A DNA stretch of 64,000 nucleotides from JBBSDP01 sp038240605 (GCA_038240605.1 JBBSDP010000023.1:10318-74317); one strand, 5' to 3'. Positions 1 to 8,868 are shown, numbered from the stretch's first letter. The notes: generated by a model from the sequence alone, not told the origin. Program-made: numbers and translations.

Positions 1-439
1 GGCCAAAGATGCAGCTCACCGAGGCGACCAGCAGCACGTCACGCCGGCTCACCAGGTTGCTCGTCGCGGAGAGGCGCAGGCGGTCCAGGTCGTCGTTGCG
101 GCTCGCGTCCTTCTCGATGTAGATGTCGCGCTGCGGGATGTACGCTTCGGGCTGGTAATAGTCGTAGTAGCTGACGAAGTACCCGACGGCGTTGTTCGGG
201 AAGAGATCCTTGAACTCCTCGTAAAGCTGCGCCGCCAGCGTCTTGTTGTGGCTGATGACGAGGGTTGGCCGGTTCACCCGGGCGATGGTCTGCGCCATCG
301 TGAACGTCTTGCCCGAGCCGGTCACGCCCATGAGCGTCTGAAACTTCTGCCCCTCGTTGATCCCCCTGGCCAGCTGATCGATCGCCTGCGGCTGATCGCC
401 CTGAGGTGAGAACGGGCTGACGACTTGAAAATCACTCAT
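1..439 (-). CDS. uvrB: Excinuclease ABC subunit B, N-terminal part (cut by window edge)
   Basis: This is the first 146 codons of UvrB, the helicase-like damage-verification subunit of UvrABC nucleotide excision repair; the rest lies beyond position 1. The start ATG is at 437-439 on the minus strand. The protein opens MSDFQVVSPFSPQGDQPQAI and carries the Walker A loop MGVTGSGKTFT at about residues 37-47. The beta-hairpin region that clamps DNA is also visible (YFVSYYDYYQPEAYIP, about residues 88-103). Both segments are diagnostic of UvrB. It is the downstream member of a minus-strand run with the ComEA-like gene, about 40 bases apart. Identification is secure; only completeness is unknown. Confidence 0.97.
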   Translation of the reverse strand, partial: MSDFQVVSPFSPQGDQPQAIDQLARGINEGQKFQTLMGVTGSGKTFTMAQTIARVNRPTLVISHNKTLAAQLYEEFKDLFPNNAVGYFVSYYDYYQPEAYIPQRDIYIEKDASRNDDLDRLRLSATSNLVSRRDVLLVASVSCIFG

Positions 440-481
440 TGCACTTCCCGCGAAGAAAAAAGATCGAACGGGAATTATACG

Positions 482-895
482 CTACGGCGTCGTCGTCGGC
501 CGGGCCGCATTGGGGAAGATCAGAAATGGTTCGAGGTTGGCGACCATCGACGCGCCGATTCCCCTGATGTGCAAGAGGTCGGCGCTGGAGCGGAAGGCAA
601 TGGGGTTGCCCGGGTGGGCGAGGGCGAAGCGTTCGCGATAAGCGACGATCTCGCGAGCCCGGTTCTGGCCGAGCATTGGAATCGCGGCGAGGGTCTCCCA
701 GTCCGCCGAGTTCGGATCGGCGCGGTCGGCCAGTTCCGCCGCCCGCGGCGCTGGGGCGTCAGGCGCGTCGCTCACGTACTGGCAGTTGAGCAGAACGCGA
801 ACGAACAGCACGAGCACGAAGACGCAAATCAGCAGGATCAGGGCCCGCCGTTGGCTGGCGGTCCAGATCATCGCATCGTCGTCGGTAGAATTCAC
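482..895 (-). CDS. ComEA-like membrane-anchored helix-hairpin-helix protein
   Basis: 137 residues. A single hydrophobic helix at about residues 16-36 (LILLICVFVLVLFVRVLL) follows a short N-terminal tail. The C-terminal half reads as a helix-hairpin-helix domain: DPNSADWETLAAIPMLGQNR, then a second hairpin with LLHIRGIGASMVANL. This matches the ComEA/HhH_3 architecture, which binds double-stranded DNA without sequence specificity and serves in DNA uptake when exported. No other competence genes are visible here, so a role in transformation is only inferred. Its start overlaps the end of the upstream GH10-like gene by four bases, which suggests co-transcription. Confidence 0.8.
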   Translation of the reverse strand: MNSTDDDAMIWTASQRRALILLICVFVLVLFVRVLLNCQYVSDAPDAPAPRAAELADRADPNSADWETLAAIPMLGQNRAREIVAYRERFALAHPGNPIAFRSSADLLHIRGIGASMVANLEPFLIFPNAARPTTTP

Positions 896-2412
896 TTCTT
901 TGCCGGCGGCTGCGCGGGCTGGCGAATTTTCTCGCGCAGCTGCTGAAGGCGTTGGAAGACCGGCTTTGGGCGAAGCATGTCATCCATCAGTCCGCCGCCC
1001 GGCAGCGTCTGGTGCATGTCGGCCAGATCCGCCCATGCAATGCTTTCGACGAATGGTTTGCTGAGGGCGATCTGATAGACGGCCTCGAGCCATTCGGCCT
1101 GGAGGGTCGGATCCCAGGGTCGGTGCCAGCGTCCGCCGTGGGAGGGATCACGTCGGCCTTCGGAGATGTCGCCGGGATCGGGCGTGGCGCGGCCGGGCAC
1201 GCCCACCGCGGTGACGAAGACGGGACGGCCGAGCGTGGAAAATTTGTCGAGCAGGCAACTGATCTGGAAAAGGTCGCGCTGGAACATGCCCGGCGCCGGC
1301 ACGCCCATTTCAATTTCCAGGCCGAACGCCTCGAAGCTGATGCCCGCCTGGGCGACCATTTCCGCGTAAAGCAACGGCGGCACGCTGGCACGGCCGCGGG
1401 CGTGGTACTCACCGAAGGGCTGCGTGATCGTGATGAGGGTGCGCGCGTTGGGGATCAGCGTCTTGACCTGCGCGATCAGGAGCCGGGTCAGCTCGATCAC
1501 CTGCTCGAAGTTGAGGCGGAAGGCGGCGTTGGTTGGCAGTCCGGCAACCACGTTCCAGGCCGCCACGGCCCGTCGGTAGCGCTGCACGACCTTCTGCACG
1601 TACTCGTAGGCCATCTCGCGGAGCATGTCGAAATCGTGCTCCCAGATCACCATCCAGTCGGGCACGCTCGCTTCGTCGAGCCGGATGATCGGGCCGGCGA
1701 TGACCGGCACGCGCCGCTTGCTCAGCAGTTCCATCCACTGGTCGATCGGCTCGCTCTCGAACACATGCTCCTGCGGCATCAACTGCTTCCAGGGGATCGG
1801 CATGACCGCGTAGTCAAACTGGCTCGCCGCCAGCTCCTTGTATCGCTCGTTGGGAATGGAGGGATTGACCCGGCCGCCGAAGACGTGGCGCACGAATCCG
1901 CTTCCCGCTTTTCGCCGGGCGAGCAGCAGATCGGAATGGAAGACGGCCAGTTGTTCGGAGAGGTCGACGCCGATTTCCATCGCCCGGTCCGCCAGCTTGG
2001 CAGCCTCGCCGGGCCGATCGAGCATGCCGAGTGCATCGGCGAAGAGGTTCTGCGCTTCCTGGAGGCGGGCGGAGAAGCGATCGGCCTTGGGGAAGTCGAA
2101 CAGGTTCCAGTCTTCCTGCTTCTGCATGATCTTCATCAGGCGGAAGCGGGTGAGCTCGACGTTGAGGTTGTACGGCTTCTCGCGCGGCTGGAGGCGGGTG
2201 GTCTCGAGGATGAAACATCCCAGCGGACCGACATCCCAGAGCAGCGCGACGCCGCTGGCGTGTTCGTCTTTTCGGTTGACGACGAGCAGTCCATCGCGGA
2301 AGGCGACGTCGCCGCCGATCGGCACGCTCTCGGGGCCAATGGCCGTCGCCGCCACCGGCTCGAACGCCGTCAACCGCTTGCCGTCTCGATAAATCTCGAA
2401 CCTGATGGGCAT
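892..2412 (-). CDS. GH10-like protein, probably non-catalytic
   Basis: 506 residues from the ATG at 2410-2412; a longer frame to 2493 exists, but its extra residues are low-complexity Arg/Ala. The C-terminal two thirds resembles a GH10 TIM barrel (xylanase-type). However, where GH10 has the acid/base motif WDVVNE this protein has AWNVVAG, and where GH10 has the nucleophile motif ITELD it has VFVTAVGVP, so both catalytic glutamates look lost. The N-terminal ~150 residues form a beta-rich region (RFEIYRDGKRLTAFEP) with no signal peptide, so the product is likely cytoplasmic. A carbohydrate-binding or sensing role is possible but not shown. The family link is by motif memory rather than alignment. 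Confidence 0.65.
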   Translation of the reverse strand: MPIRFEIYRDGKRLTAFEPVAATAIGPESVPIGGDVAFRDGLLVVNRKDEHASGVALLWDVGPLGCFILETTRLQPREKPYNLNVELTRFRLMKIMQKQEDWNLFDFPKADRFSARLQEAQNLFADALGMLDRPGEAAKLADRAMEIGVDLSEQLAVFHSDLLLARRKAGSGFVRHVFGGRVNPSIPNERYKELAASQFDYAVMPIPWKQLMPQEHVFESEPIDQWMELLSKRRVPVIAGPIIRLDEASVPDWMVIWEHDFDMLREMAYEYVQKVVQRYRRAVAAWNVVAGLPTNAAFRLNFEQVIELTRLLIAQVKTLIPNARTLITITQPFGEYHARGRASVPPLLYAEMVAQAGISFEAFGLEIEMGVPAPGMFQRDLFQISCLLDKFSTLGRPVFVTAVGVPGRATPDPGDISEGRRDPSHGGRWHRPWDPTLQAEWLEAVYQIALSKPFVESIAWADLADMHQTLPGGGLMDDMLRPKPVFQRLQQLREKIRQPAQPPAKK

Positions 2413-2567
2413 ATCCGCCGCCGCGGCGCGTCGTCGCTCCCGCGCCGTCGCCCCGGTGTGCGGGCATCTTAGCAGAGATGGATGCGGGGACAAACGATGC
2501 GTCTGAAAGCTCGGGGGTTAGACTCGACATCCGACCTGAGCGACATTTCCACCCCAGCCTCATTTAG

Positions 2568-2807
2568 CTAAATGCTGTCCAGAATACGCTGCACGACAGC
2601 GGTATCGACACCTCTGCTCAGATTTACAACAGCGACGGCAGGTTCTCCGTCCAGCGAAATAACATCTTCATCGACCCAATGGGAGATGCGGTCATTCCGA
2701 AGCGCATTCGTAACGGCCTCAAGCTGCTCCTGCGCGACCATCAGATAAGGGCCAGCAATCCCTTCGGTATGAATGATGATGCGTTCGCGAGTGATGGCGT
2801 CGATCAT
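2568..2807 (-). CDS. Small conserved hypothetical protein
   Basis: 79 residues, beginning MIDAITRERIIIHTEGIAGP and ending in a VDTAVVQRILDSI helix. The composition is that of a folded alpha/beta protein rather than a shadow frame. Short proteins with this pattern (MIDAITRERI...GPYLMV...WVDEDVISLDG) recur in planctomycetes as I remember them. No catalytic motif or membrane segment is visible. It stands alone, divergent from purC and behind the GH10-like gene. Function unknown. Confidence 0.6.
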   Translation of the reverse strand: MIDAITRERIIIHTEGIAGPYLMVAQEQLEAVTNALRNDRISHWVDEDVISLDGEPAVAVVNLSRGVDTAVVQRILDSI

Positions 2808-2925
2808 ATGAATCGATTTCCGGTATCAGATCGTAGTCAGCCTGGGCGTGTAAACAAACTCTCCGACCGCCGTGAACATCCACGGCGTTTTTACTTTCCC
2901 CCTCGGGCAAATTACCTTGATACGC

Positions 2926-3816
2926 ATGCCGACCGCCCTGCTCCGCAGCAAGCTCCCGTTCCCCGTACGGCGGGGGAAGGTGCGCGACGTTTACGACCTG
3001 GGGGACTCGCTGCTGATCGTCGCGACCGACCGCATCAGCGCGTTTGACTGCGTGATGCCCAACGGGATCCCCGACAAGGGAAAGATCCTGACCGCCCTGA
3101 GCCTCTTCTGGTTCGAGCGGTTCGCGGACCGCTTCGAGAACCATCTGCTGGCGACGGCGGTTGGCGATTACCCGCGCGAGCTGCATCTGTTTGAAGACGA
3201 GATCGACGGCCGCTCGATGCTCGTGCGCAAGGCGCAGGTCATCCCGATCGAATGCGTTGCCCGTGGGTACCTGGCCGGTTCGGGATGGAAGGAATATCAG
3301 CAGACGCAGACCGTCTGCGGTATCAAGCTGCCCGCCGGACTGCGGCAGAGCGACCGCCTCCCGGAGCCGATCTTCACGCCAGCCACCAAGGAATCATCCG
3401 GCCACGACATCAACATCAACTTCGCCGAGGCCGCTCGTCGCATTGGACAGGACGTGGCAGACGAACTGCGCACGCGCACGCTGTCGCTCTACACGCAGGC
3501 GGCCGACGACGCCCGAGGCCGCGGCGTGATCATCGCGGACACCAAGTTCGAGTTCGGAAAACTTCCCGACGGGAAGATCATTTTGATCGACGAGATCCTG
3601 ACGCCCGACAGCAGCCGTTTCTGGCCCGCCGTCGATTATGCCCCCGGCCGCGACCAGGAGAGCTTCGACAAGCAGTTCGTGCGCAACTGGCTGGAGGCGC
3701 AGCCGTGGAACAAGCGCCCGCCCGCTCCCGCCCTGCCGGCCGAAGTGGTGGAGGGGACGCGGGAGCGATACCTCCAGGCGTATGAGAAGCTCACCGGACG
3801 GAGCCTGGAATTCTAA
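2926..3816 (+). CDS. purC: Phosphoribosylaminoimidazole-succinocarboxamide synthase (SAICAR synthetase)
   Basis: 296 residues. It joins aspartate to CAIR, using ATP, in de novo purine synthesis. Characteristic segments are the ATP-binding strand pair GKVRDVYDLGDSLLIVATDR (residues ~14-33), then SAFDCVMP, the substrate-binding PIECVARGYLAGSGWKEY (~106-123) and LIDEILTPDSSRFWP near residue 225. I chose the ATG at 2926 (MPTALLRSKLPF) over the upstream one at 2872 because family members begin close to this point. The ~300-residue size matches the longer PurC form found in many bacteria and yeast. It is not in a purine operon here. Confidence 0.96.
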   Translation: MPTALLRSKLPFPVRRGKVRDVYDLGDSLLIVATDRISAFDCVMPNGIPDKGKILTALSLFWFERFADRFENHLLATAVGDYPRELHLFEDEIDGRSMLVRKAQVIPIECVARGYLAGSGWKEYQQTQTVCGIKLPAGLRQSDRLPEPIFTPATKESSGHDININFAEAARRIGQDVADELRTRTLSLYTQAADDARGRGVIIADTKFEFGKLPDGKIILIDEILTPDSSRFWPAVDYAPGRDQESFDKQFVRNWLEAQPWNKRPPAPALPAEVVEGTRERYLQAYEKLTGRSLEF

Positions 3817-3827
3817 ACTTCAGCTCG

Positions 3828-5267
3828 ATGAATTCAATGGCGCGAATATGCCTTACTGGGGCCAATCTGCGACGCTTCTTGGCTCTATTCCTCAGGGTCA
3901 CCCTTCTCTGTAACGCCGGTCGTTGCTTCGCCGACCCTACGACGATCGTCACCCCGAAAACGATCTCCGACGTCCTGATCAATCCCGGCAAAGGATGGAT
4001 CGTCTACGGCTCACCCCACGATCATCCGAAGGAGGTGCTGGCACTTTGCTCCACCGCCTATGACCGCTACGAGTGGTCGGACGTGGAGCCGGCGGAAGGA
4101 AAGTACAACTGGAAACCAATCGACGACCAGTTGGCCGAATGGAAAACGGCGGGGAAGAAATTCGCGTTCGGCGTGATGTGCCTGAACAGTCATACCGAAT
4201 CGGCTGGCGGCTACTCGACGCCGAAATGGGTCTTCGATGCAGGCGCGAAGTGTTCGTCGATCGATCTGAAGACGCTTCGAGACCCGTATGCTGGCAAGAA
4301 GGGGATTCACATCGTCCCCGACTTTTCCGATCCGATTTTCAAAGCTAAACAGAAAGCATTTCTGGCCGCGCTGGCCCAGCGGTATGACGGTAACCCGGAT
4401 GTGGCCTTCATCGATATCCGCGCCTATGGCAACTGGGGCGAGAACCACATGTGGCCGTTCGATGTTCCGGACATCAGCGCGGCAGATTACCGCGCGATGA
4501 TCCAGACACACATGGACCTGTTTCACCGAACGACGTTGGAATTATCCGCCGGCAGTCATCATTTCGACGCGGTGCTCGACTGGGCCGCGGAGCGGGGCGT
4601 CGGGATTCGACGGGACGGCATCTGCGGCAACTCCGACGGCAGCGAGTGCGCCCGCTCGCTCGGACACGCCCCGGCGGTCTTTGAATTCTTCGGGTCCTAC
4701 ACCTGGATGAAGCAGAACGGCTGGTGGGACGGACGGCAGGACAAGGATGGCAACGGATACCGCCTGGTCGATTGTGTCGAGAAGGGCAAACCGAGCTACA
4801 TCGGGATGAGCCAGGGGGACGACGCCAGGAACCTCGTCGCCGCCGAACGCCCGATGGTTGAACGGCTGGCGAACCGGATGGGGTACCACCTGTCGCTGGC
4901 GCGCACTGAGTATCCGCAGTCTCTGACGTTGAAATCACCGGCATCATTCACGTTGGATTGGCGCAACGACGGCGTCGCACCGGTCTACGTTCCGTGCGCC
5001 CTGGCGATCGCGCTGCTCGACGACCATGACGCGCCGGTGGAAATCGCCTGGCCCGCCGGCAGCGCGCCGGCGAAGTGGCTCCCTGATCAGACAACGCGGG
5101 AGACTGCGATCTGCACGTTTGCGCAGGCGCCGCCGGGGGTGTATCGCTTGGCGTTTGGGCTTGTGGAACACGATCGATCGACGGCGCCGTTCATCCGACT
5201 GGCGAACGTGCAGAGAACGTCGAATGGGTGGCTTGTGGTGGGAAATGTTGAGCTGCGTTCGCCCTGA
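3828..5267 (+). CDS. Secreted DUF4832-type glycosidase-like protein
   Basis: 479 residues with an N-terminal hydrophobic segment (FLALFLRVTLLCNAGRCFA, ~17-35) that reads as a signal peptide. The middle looks like a TIM-barrel glycosidase: GKGWIVYGSP, then YDRYEWSDVEPAEGKYNW, which is the substrate-cleft opening typical of GH42-like proteins. Next come DIRAYGNWGE (~197-206), a likely acid/base glutamate at a strand end, and VFEFFGSYTW (~285-294), a candidate nucleophile. The C-terminal ~120 residues form a beta-sandwich typical of DUF4832 (SLTLKSPASFTLDWRNDGVA). The substrate is unknown. It starts 11 bases after purC but is functionally unrelated. Confidence 0.72.
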   Translation: MNSMARICLTGANLRRFLALFLRVTLLCNAGRCFADPTTIVTPKTISDVLINPGKGWIVYGSPHDHPKEVLALCSTAYDRYEWSDVEPAEGKYNWKPIDDQLAEWKTAGKKFAFGVMCLNSHTESAGGYSTPKWVFDAGAKCSSIDLKTLRDPYAGKKGIHIVPDFSDPIFKAKQKAFLAALAQRYDGNPDVAFIDIRAYGNWGENHMWPFDVPDISAADYRAMIQTHMDLFHRTTLELSAGSHHFDAVLDWAAERGVGIRRDGICGNSDGSECARSLGHAPAVFEFFGSYTWMKQNGWWDGRQDKDGNGYRLVDCVEKGKPSYIGMSQGDDARNLVAAERPMVERLANRMGYHLSLARTEYPQSLTLKSPASFTLDWRNDGVAPVYVPCALAIALLDDHDAPVEIAWPAGSAPAKWLPDQTTRETAICTFAQAPPGVYRLAFGLVEHDRSTAPFIRLANVQRTSNGWLVVGNVELRSP

Positions 5268-5297
5268 GAACCACTGCGTCGCTATCGTGTGTGATCG

Positions 5298-5876
5298 ATG
5301 AGCCGTTGGAGCCACCGAACGCCGTTGTGGATTTACCTGCTGTGCGTCCTTGGCATCATGGCGACGGCGGCATTGATCGAGTTCAAGATGGGCCGGTTGC
5401 CGATCTGCAAATGCGGCACGGTTCGACTCTGGGCCGGGAACGTGAACGGTCCGGAAAACTCGCAGCAGGTCGCCGACTGGTATTCCTTTTCGCACATCAT
5501 TCACGGGTTCGCGTTTTACGGACTGATGCGGTTGCTGGGACGCGGGCGCTGGCCGCTGGGGCTCTGCCTGGTGCTGGCGATCGGGATCGAGTGCGCCTGG
5601 GAAGTGATCGAGAATTCAAACGCGGTCATCGACCGCTACCGCCAGACCATGTCCGCCGACTACTACGGCGACAGCATCCTCAACTCGATGTGTGACGCGC
5701 TCTTCGCGGTGCTGGGTTTCGTTCTGGCGGCCTACCTGCCGGTGTGGGTGACGCTCGCGCTGATCGTGATCATGGAAGTCGGCGTCGGCTACGCGATCCA
5801 CGACAACCTCACGCTCAACATCATCATGCTGATCCACCCCTTCCAGTCGATCAAACATTGGCAAATGGGCGCGTGA
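5298..5876 (+). CDS. DUF2585-type integral membrane protein
   Basis: 192 residues with four or five hydrophobic helices (about 10-27, 65-80, 88-101, 128-148 and 150-168). The motif CKCGTVRLWAG near residue 37, the sequence WYSFSHIIHGFAFYG and the histidine-rich tail MLIHPFQSIKHWQ match the DUF2585/UPF0314 family of inner-membrane proteins. Conserved His, Asp and Glu residues within the membrane (SHIIHG, CAWEVIEN, ADYYGDS) suggest a buried polar or metal site. Function is unknown in the family. It begins 30 bases after the preceding gene, and a palindromic repeat follows it. Confidence 0.75.
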   Translation: MSRWSHRTPLWIYLLCVLGIMATAALIEFKMGRLPICKCGTVRLWAGNVNGPENSQQVADWYSFSHIIHGFAFYGLMRLLGRGRWPLGLCLVLAIGIECAWEVIENSNAVIDRYRQTMSADYYGDSILNSMCDALFAVLGFVLAAYLPVWVTLALIVIMEVGVGYAIHDNLTLNIIMLIHPFQSIKHWQMGA

Positions 5877-5955
5877 CGGGAGCGGCCCGGGCCGATGAAA
5901 ATGTCGCCGTGAATTCCGTCGCTTCTGTTGCGCGTGACGAACCGCAACTCACCTA

Positions 5956-6025
5956 CAGAGCCGCGACCGTGAGGGAGTCGTGTGCGTGGAACCGTGAACA
6001 CCACTCCCTTACGGTCGCGGCTCTG
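5956..6025. repeat. REP-like palindromic repeat, copy 1 (GCCGCGACCGT family)
   Basis: An imperfect 70-base inverted repeat. The left arm reads CAGAGCCGCGACCGTGAGGG and the right arm, read on the other strand, CAGAGCCGCGACCGTAAGGG. The loop is about 20 bases. A second member with the same GCCGCGACCGT core lies at 15374-15447. It sits in the gap between the DUF2585 gene and aroC, typical placement for REP/BIME-type elements. A decayed RAYT transposase gene lies at 62582-63000. Confidence 0.85.
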
Positions 6026-6193
6026 AAATTGCGAGGCGCAACAGAATCCAATCGCGCTCCCCTGAATGGCCGCGGCCAAGATTCGGTCACTTTCATCAGT
6101 CCAGGCGCGCGATCCGGCCCACCCGGCCCGGATCGGTCGTGAGATCCTGTTTGCGGGACAACCTTGCGCACGGCGTGTAACATGGCCCGCGAT

Positions 6194-7366
6194 ATGGCGA
6201 GCTTGAACTACCGAACCGCCGGCGAATCGCACGGCAAGGCACTGATTGCGTTAGTCGAGGGATTGCCAGCCGGCGTGCCGGTTGATCAGGCGTTGATCGA
6301 TGGCGAGCTGCGCCGCCGCCAGGGCGGCTACGGCCGCGGCGGGCGGCAAAAGATCGAGACGGATCACGCGGAATTTCTCACCGGAGTGCGACTGGGGCGG
6401 ACGATCGGGTCGCCGGTCACGATGCTCATTCCCAATAAGGACTCCCGGCTGGACGACCTGGCCGCCACGCCGCCCCTTCATCGCCCGCGTCCCGGCCACG
6501 CGGACCTCGCCGGCTCGATCAAGTGGCTGACCACCGACTGCCGGGAGACGCTCGAACGTGCCAGCGCGCGTGAGACCGCGGCGCGGGTGGCCGCCGGGGC
6601 GCTGTCACGCTGCCTGCTGCGGGAGTTCGGCATCGAGGTCTTCGGTTTCGTCCGTGCCGTGGGGCCGGCGACAGCCACATTCGAGGTCAGCGCCGACAAC
6701 TGGCGCGAGCTACTCCAGCGGCGCGAAGCATCGGACGTTTACTGCCCCGACGAAACCGTCGGCGCGGCGATGCGCGCGTTCATCAACGACCAGAAGAACG
6801 CCAAGGACACGGCGGGCGGCATCGTCGAGGCGCACGTCTTCGGCTGCCCGATCGGCCTGGGCTCCTGCATGACCTGGGACGGCCGGCTCGATTCGCGCAT
6901 CGCGGCGGCGGTGGTCGGAATCCAGGCGTTCAAGGGGGTTGAGATCGGGCTGGGCTTCGAGGCGGCGCGTCGGCCCGGTTCGCAGGTTCACGACGAGATC
7001 GGCTTCGATCCACGGCAGCGGCAGACGCCATCGCTCGGCTTCACCCGCGGCGGCAACAATGCCGGAGGGCTCGAAGGGGGCATGACCAACGGCCGGCCAG
7101 TCGTCGTCCGCGGCGCGATGAAGCCGATCAGCACCCTCGGCAAACCGCTCAAGAGCGTGGACCTGAACACGAAACAGCCGTCGGAAGCGGGCTGGGAGCG
7201 CTCCGATATTTCCGCGATCAGCGCCGCGTCAGTGGTGATGGAAAACGTGATCGCCTTCGAGGTCGCCCGCGCCTTCCTGGAAAAATTCGGCGGCGACTCG
7301 CTCCCCGAACTCCGCGCTAATTACGACAACTTTCTCACCGTTGCGCGTCGCCTGCCACTGACTTAA
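6194..7366 (+). CDS. aroC: Chorismate synthase
   Basis: 390 residues. It converts EPSP to chorismate, the last shikimate step, using reduced FMN. The start at 6194 gives MASLNYRTAGESHGKALIAL, with the first family signature GESHG at residues 10-14; the frame extends upstream to 6164 but family members begin here. Other signatures seen are RRRQGGYGRGGRQKIETD (~41-58), RPGHADLAGSIKW (~100-112), ERASARETAARVAAGA (~124-139) and the C-terminal RSDISAISAASVV (FMN and substrate region). No other aromatic-pathway genes are adjacent. Confidence 0.97.
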   Translation: MASLNYRTAGESHGKALIALVEGLPAGVPVDQALIDGELRRRQGGYGRGGRQKIETDHAEFLTGVRLGRTIGSPVTMLIPNKDSRLDDLAATPPLHRPRPGHADLAGSIKWLTTDCRETLERASARETAARVAAGALSRCLLREFGIEVFGFVRAVGPATATFEVSADNWRELLQRREASDVYCPDETVGAAMRAFINDQKNAKDTAGGIVEAHVFGCPIGLGSCMTWDGRLDSRIAAAVVGIQAFKGVEIGLGFEAARRPGSQVHDEIGFDPRQRQTPSLGFTRGGNNAGGLEGGMTNGRPVVVRGAMKPISTLGKPLKSVDLNTKQPSEAGWERSDISAISAASVVMENVIAFEVARAFLEKFGGDSLPELRANYDNFLTVARRLPLT

Positions 7367-7415
7367 TACGCGAGCAGTCGGGGCAACGACCGGTTCATCC
7401 TCGGCACGCACAACG

Positions 7416-7937
7416 TTACAACGGCGGAAGCTTGGTCAGTTCTGTCGCCGCCGAGTAAAGGATTTTGAGCAAATGCCGCCCCGCTTTCTCGTAGAGTAAA
7501 TCTAATCCGAAGTTGTATCCGCACGGGACCTGCACGGTTCCATCCGGTCCGGTCCATGGGTATTCACAGTTTGATGGTTGACGCCCGCCGGCGTCGATGG
7601 CTGGGGCAAGCAACTCGATTTTACGCGCTAACGCACGAATTGAATTAATCACCCAAGTGCGGTCGGATTGCGGTCCGCCAGTTTCCTGAGCGAACTGCTG
7701 GCGGGCGATGACAGGTAACGGACCGCTGATATACGCGTGGCTACTGCGGAGTGTTTCTGGATCGACTCCCTGGCCGCACAGGTACGCCTTACAAACTTTC
7801 TCGCATGCCATCTGTAGGAAATGCAACTGTTGACAGTCGGGCACATCGCTGTGTTCGAGAATTCTGTCCCTCGCATGCAGGTCGGCGAGCGCCTGCCTAG
7901 CGTAGGCAATACGCCACTCGACATACGAGGCGCTCAT
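7416..7937 (-). CDS. HEPN-domain-like protein
   Basis: 173 residues from the ATG at 7935-7937, chosen because it overlaps the stop of the upstream gene in an ATGA junction. The segment HFLQMACEKVCKAYL (about residues 39-53) resembles the amphipathic core helix of HEPN domains, and RDRILEH just before it resembles the RX4-6H ribonuclease motif. HEPN proteins are often RNases in toxin-antitoxin or phage-defence pairs. The rest is helical and unrecognised. Base composition here is visibly less GC-rich than the flanking genes, a hint of transfer. The family call is by motif only. Confidence 0.5.
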   Translation of the reverse strand: MSASYVEWRIAYARQALADLHARDRILEHSDVPDCQQLHFLQMACEKVCKAYLCGQGVDPETLRSSHAYISGPLPVIARQQFAQETGGPQSDRTWVINSIRALARKIELLAPAIDAGGRQPSNCEYPWTGPDGTVQVPCGYNFGLDLLYEKAGRHLLKILYSAATELTKLPPL

Positions 7938-8275
7938 CTCGGTCCCGCCGGTACCGCCTTGGCGAATTCGTGCCCGAGTCTCCAACCATTTGGTAGCGAG
8001 TTAGGATCGCGGTGAAGTCGTTCGTACTCACGCGGCGTCACCTCAACGATGACCGACGGATAATAGATGCCGCTCTCGAGGTGCGCCCCGAAGAACACGG
8101 GGCGAATTCCGTCCGTGGTTGTGTTTTGGTTCACTTCCAGCAGCTTGATCGGCTCTTTGACATCGACCTCTCGATCAGGTGCCGCGATGAGTTGAACGAT
8201 AAGCTCAATTCCTGGCTCAATCGCATAGTGTGCATCGGCCAATCGTTGAGCGACGGCTTGCTTCGATCGATCCAT
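7934..8275 (-). CDS. Hypothetical partner of the HEPN-like protein
   Basis: 113 residues from the ATG at 8273-8275 (MDRSKQAVAQRLADAHYAIE); the frame extends to 8332, but this start opens on a clean helix. It has an N-terminal helix, then beta-rich segments (IELIVQLIAAPDREVDVKEP, IYYPSVIVEVTPREYERL). I do not recognise the family. The stop overlaps the HEPN start by four bases, so the two are translationally coupled. By position this could be the antitoxin or regulatory subunit, but nothing in its sequence proves that. Confidence 0.5.
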   Translation of the reverse strand: MDRSKQAVAQRLADAHYAIEPGIELIVQLIAAPDREVDVKEPIKLLEVNQNTTTDGIRPVFFGAHLESGIYYPSVIVEVTPREYERLHRDPNSLPNGWRLGHEFAKAVPAGPR

Positions 8276-8388
8276 GTCAAACTCCAAACAGAGGACCTCC
8301 CTATCGTATGAGGCGCTGCCCCTGACGGTCAAAACCTGAGCGCAAACTCATCGTTGGATCGCCCCGCCAGTCCTCCCGCCCCTTCGAT

Positions 8389-8679
8389 CTACTGATTAGT
8401 GTACACCTTATGCCTCGGCCGGCTGCGGAGGATTTCGGCCTTGCCCCAGGCGACGACGCTGACGAATTCGGGGCTCTTGAGGAATGCCTCGAACGCCTGC
8501 TTGGTTTCCCACTGGCTGAGGATCAGGAAGCTGCCGACCGACGCGACGTCTTCGTACATGTGCGACTCGATGTGCCCCGCCACCGTTTTGAGGTGTTCCA
8601 GCACGCCGAGAAATCCCTTCTTCAGCTCCGCTTCCTTGCCCGGGATCGCCTCGTAATGCATGCCGATCGTCGTCATCAT
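8389..8679 (-). CDS. ABM-domain (antibiotic biosynthesis monooxygenase-type) protein
   Basis: 96 residues. It follows the ABM ferredoxin-like pattern: MHYEAIPGKEAELKKGF, then HIESHMYEDVASVGSFLIL, then SQWETKQAFEAFLKSPEF. Members are small dimeric monooxygenases, haem-degrading enzymes or quinol-modifying proteins; the exact reaction cannot be told. Two adjacent ATGs (8679 and 8676) are possible starts. A longer frame to 8754 has a low-complexity Arg/Ser lead and is unlikely. It is a single-gene unit, divergent from the GalU-like gene. Confidence 0.75.
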   Translation of the reverse strand: MMTTIGMHYEAIPGKEAELKKGFLGVLEHLKTVAGHIESHMYEDVASVGSFLILSQWETKQAFEAFLKSPEFVSVVAWGKAEILRSRPRHKVYTNQ

Positions 8680-8868
8680 CGCGGATGATCGTAGCGACAG
8701 GTCCGTCCGGCTCAAGGGTTGCGCGTGCGTCGATACTTGCCGCGCGCGCTCCACGTCCGCAGAAATTCACGGGGATTGATTTAACTTGCGCGGCACGAGC
8801 ATCCCCGTTGACCGGTCCTGAGCCTTATGCCATGCTCCCTGCCCCATGAAATTTGAGGGTCTCCGCGC

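Noticed and set aside
952..2472. Long plus-strand frame of 506 codons opposite the GH10-like gene
   Set aside because: It mirrors the real minus-strand gene, is rich in Arg/Ala/Gly/His without any domain pattern, and arises from high GC at third positions.
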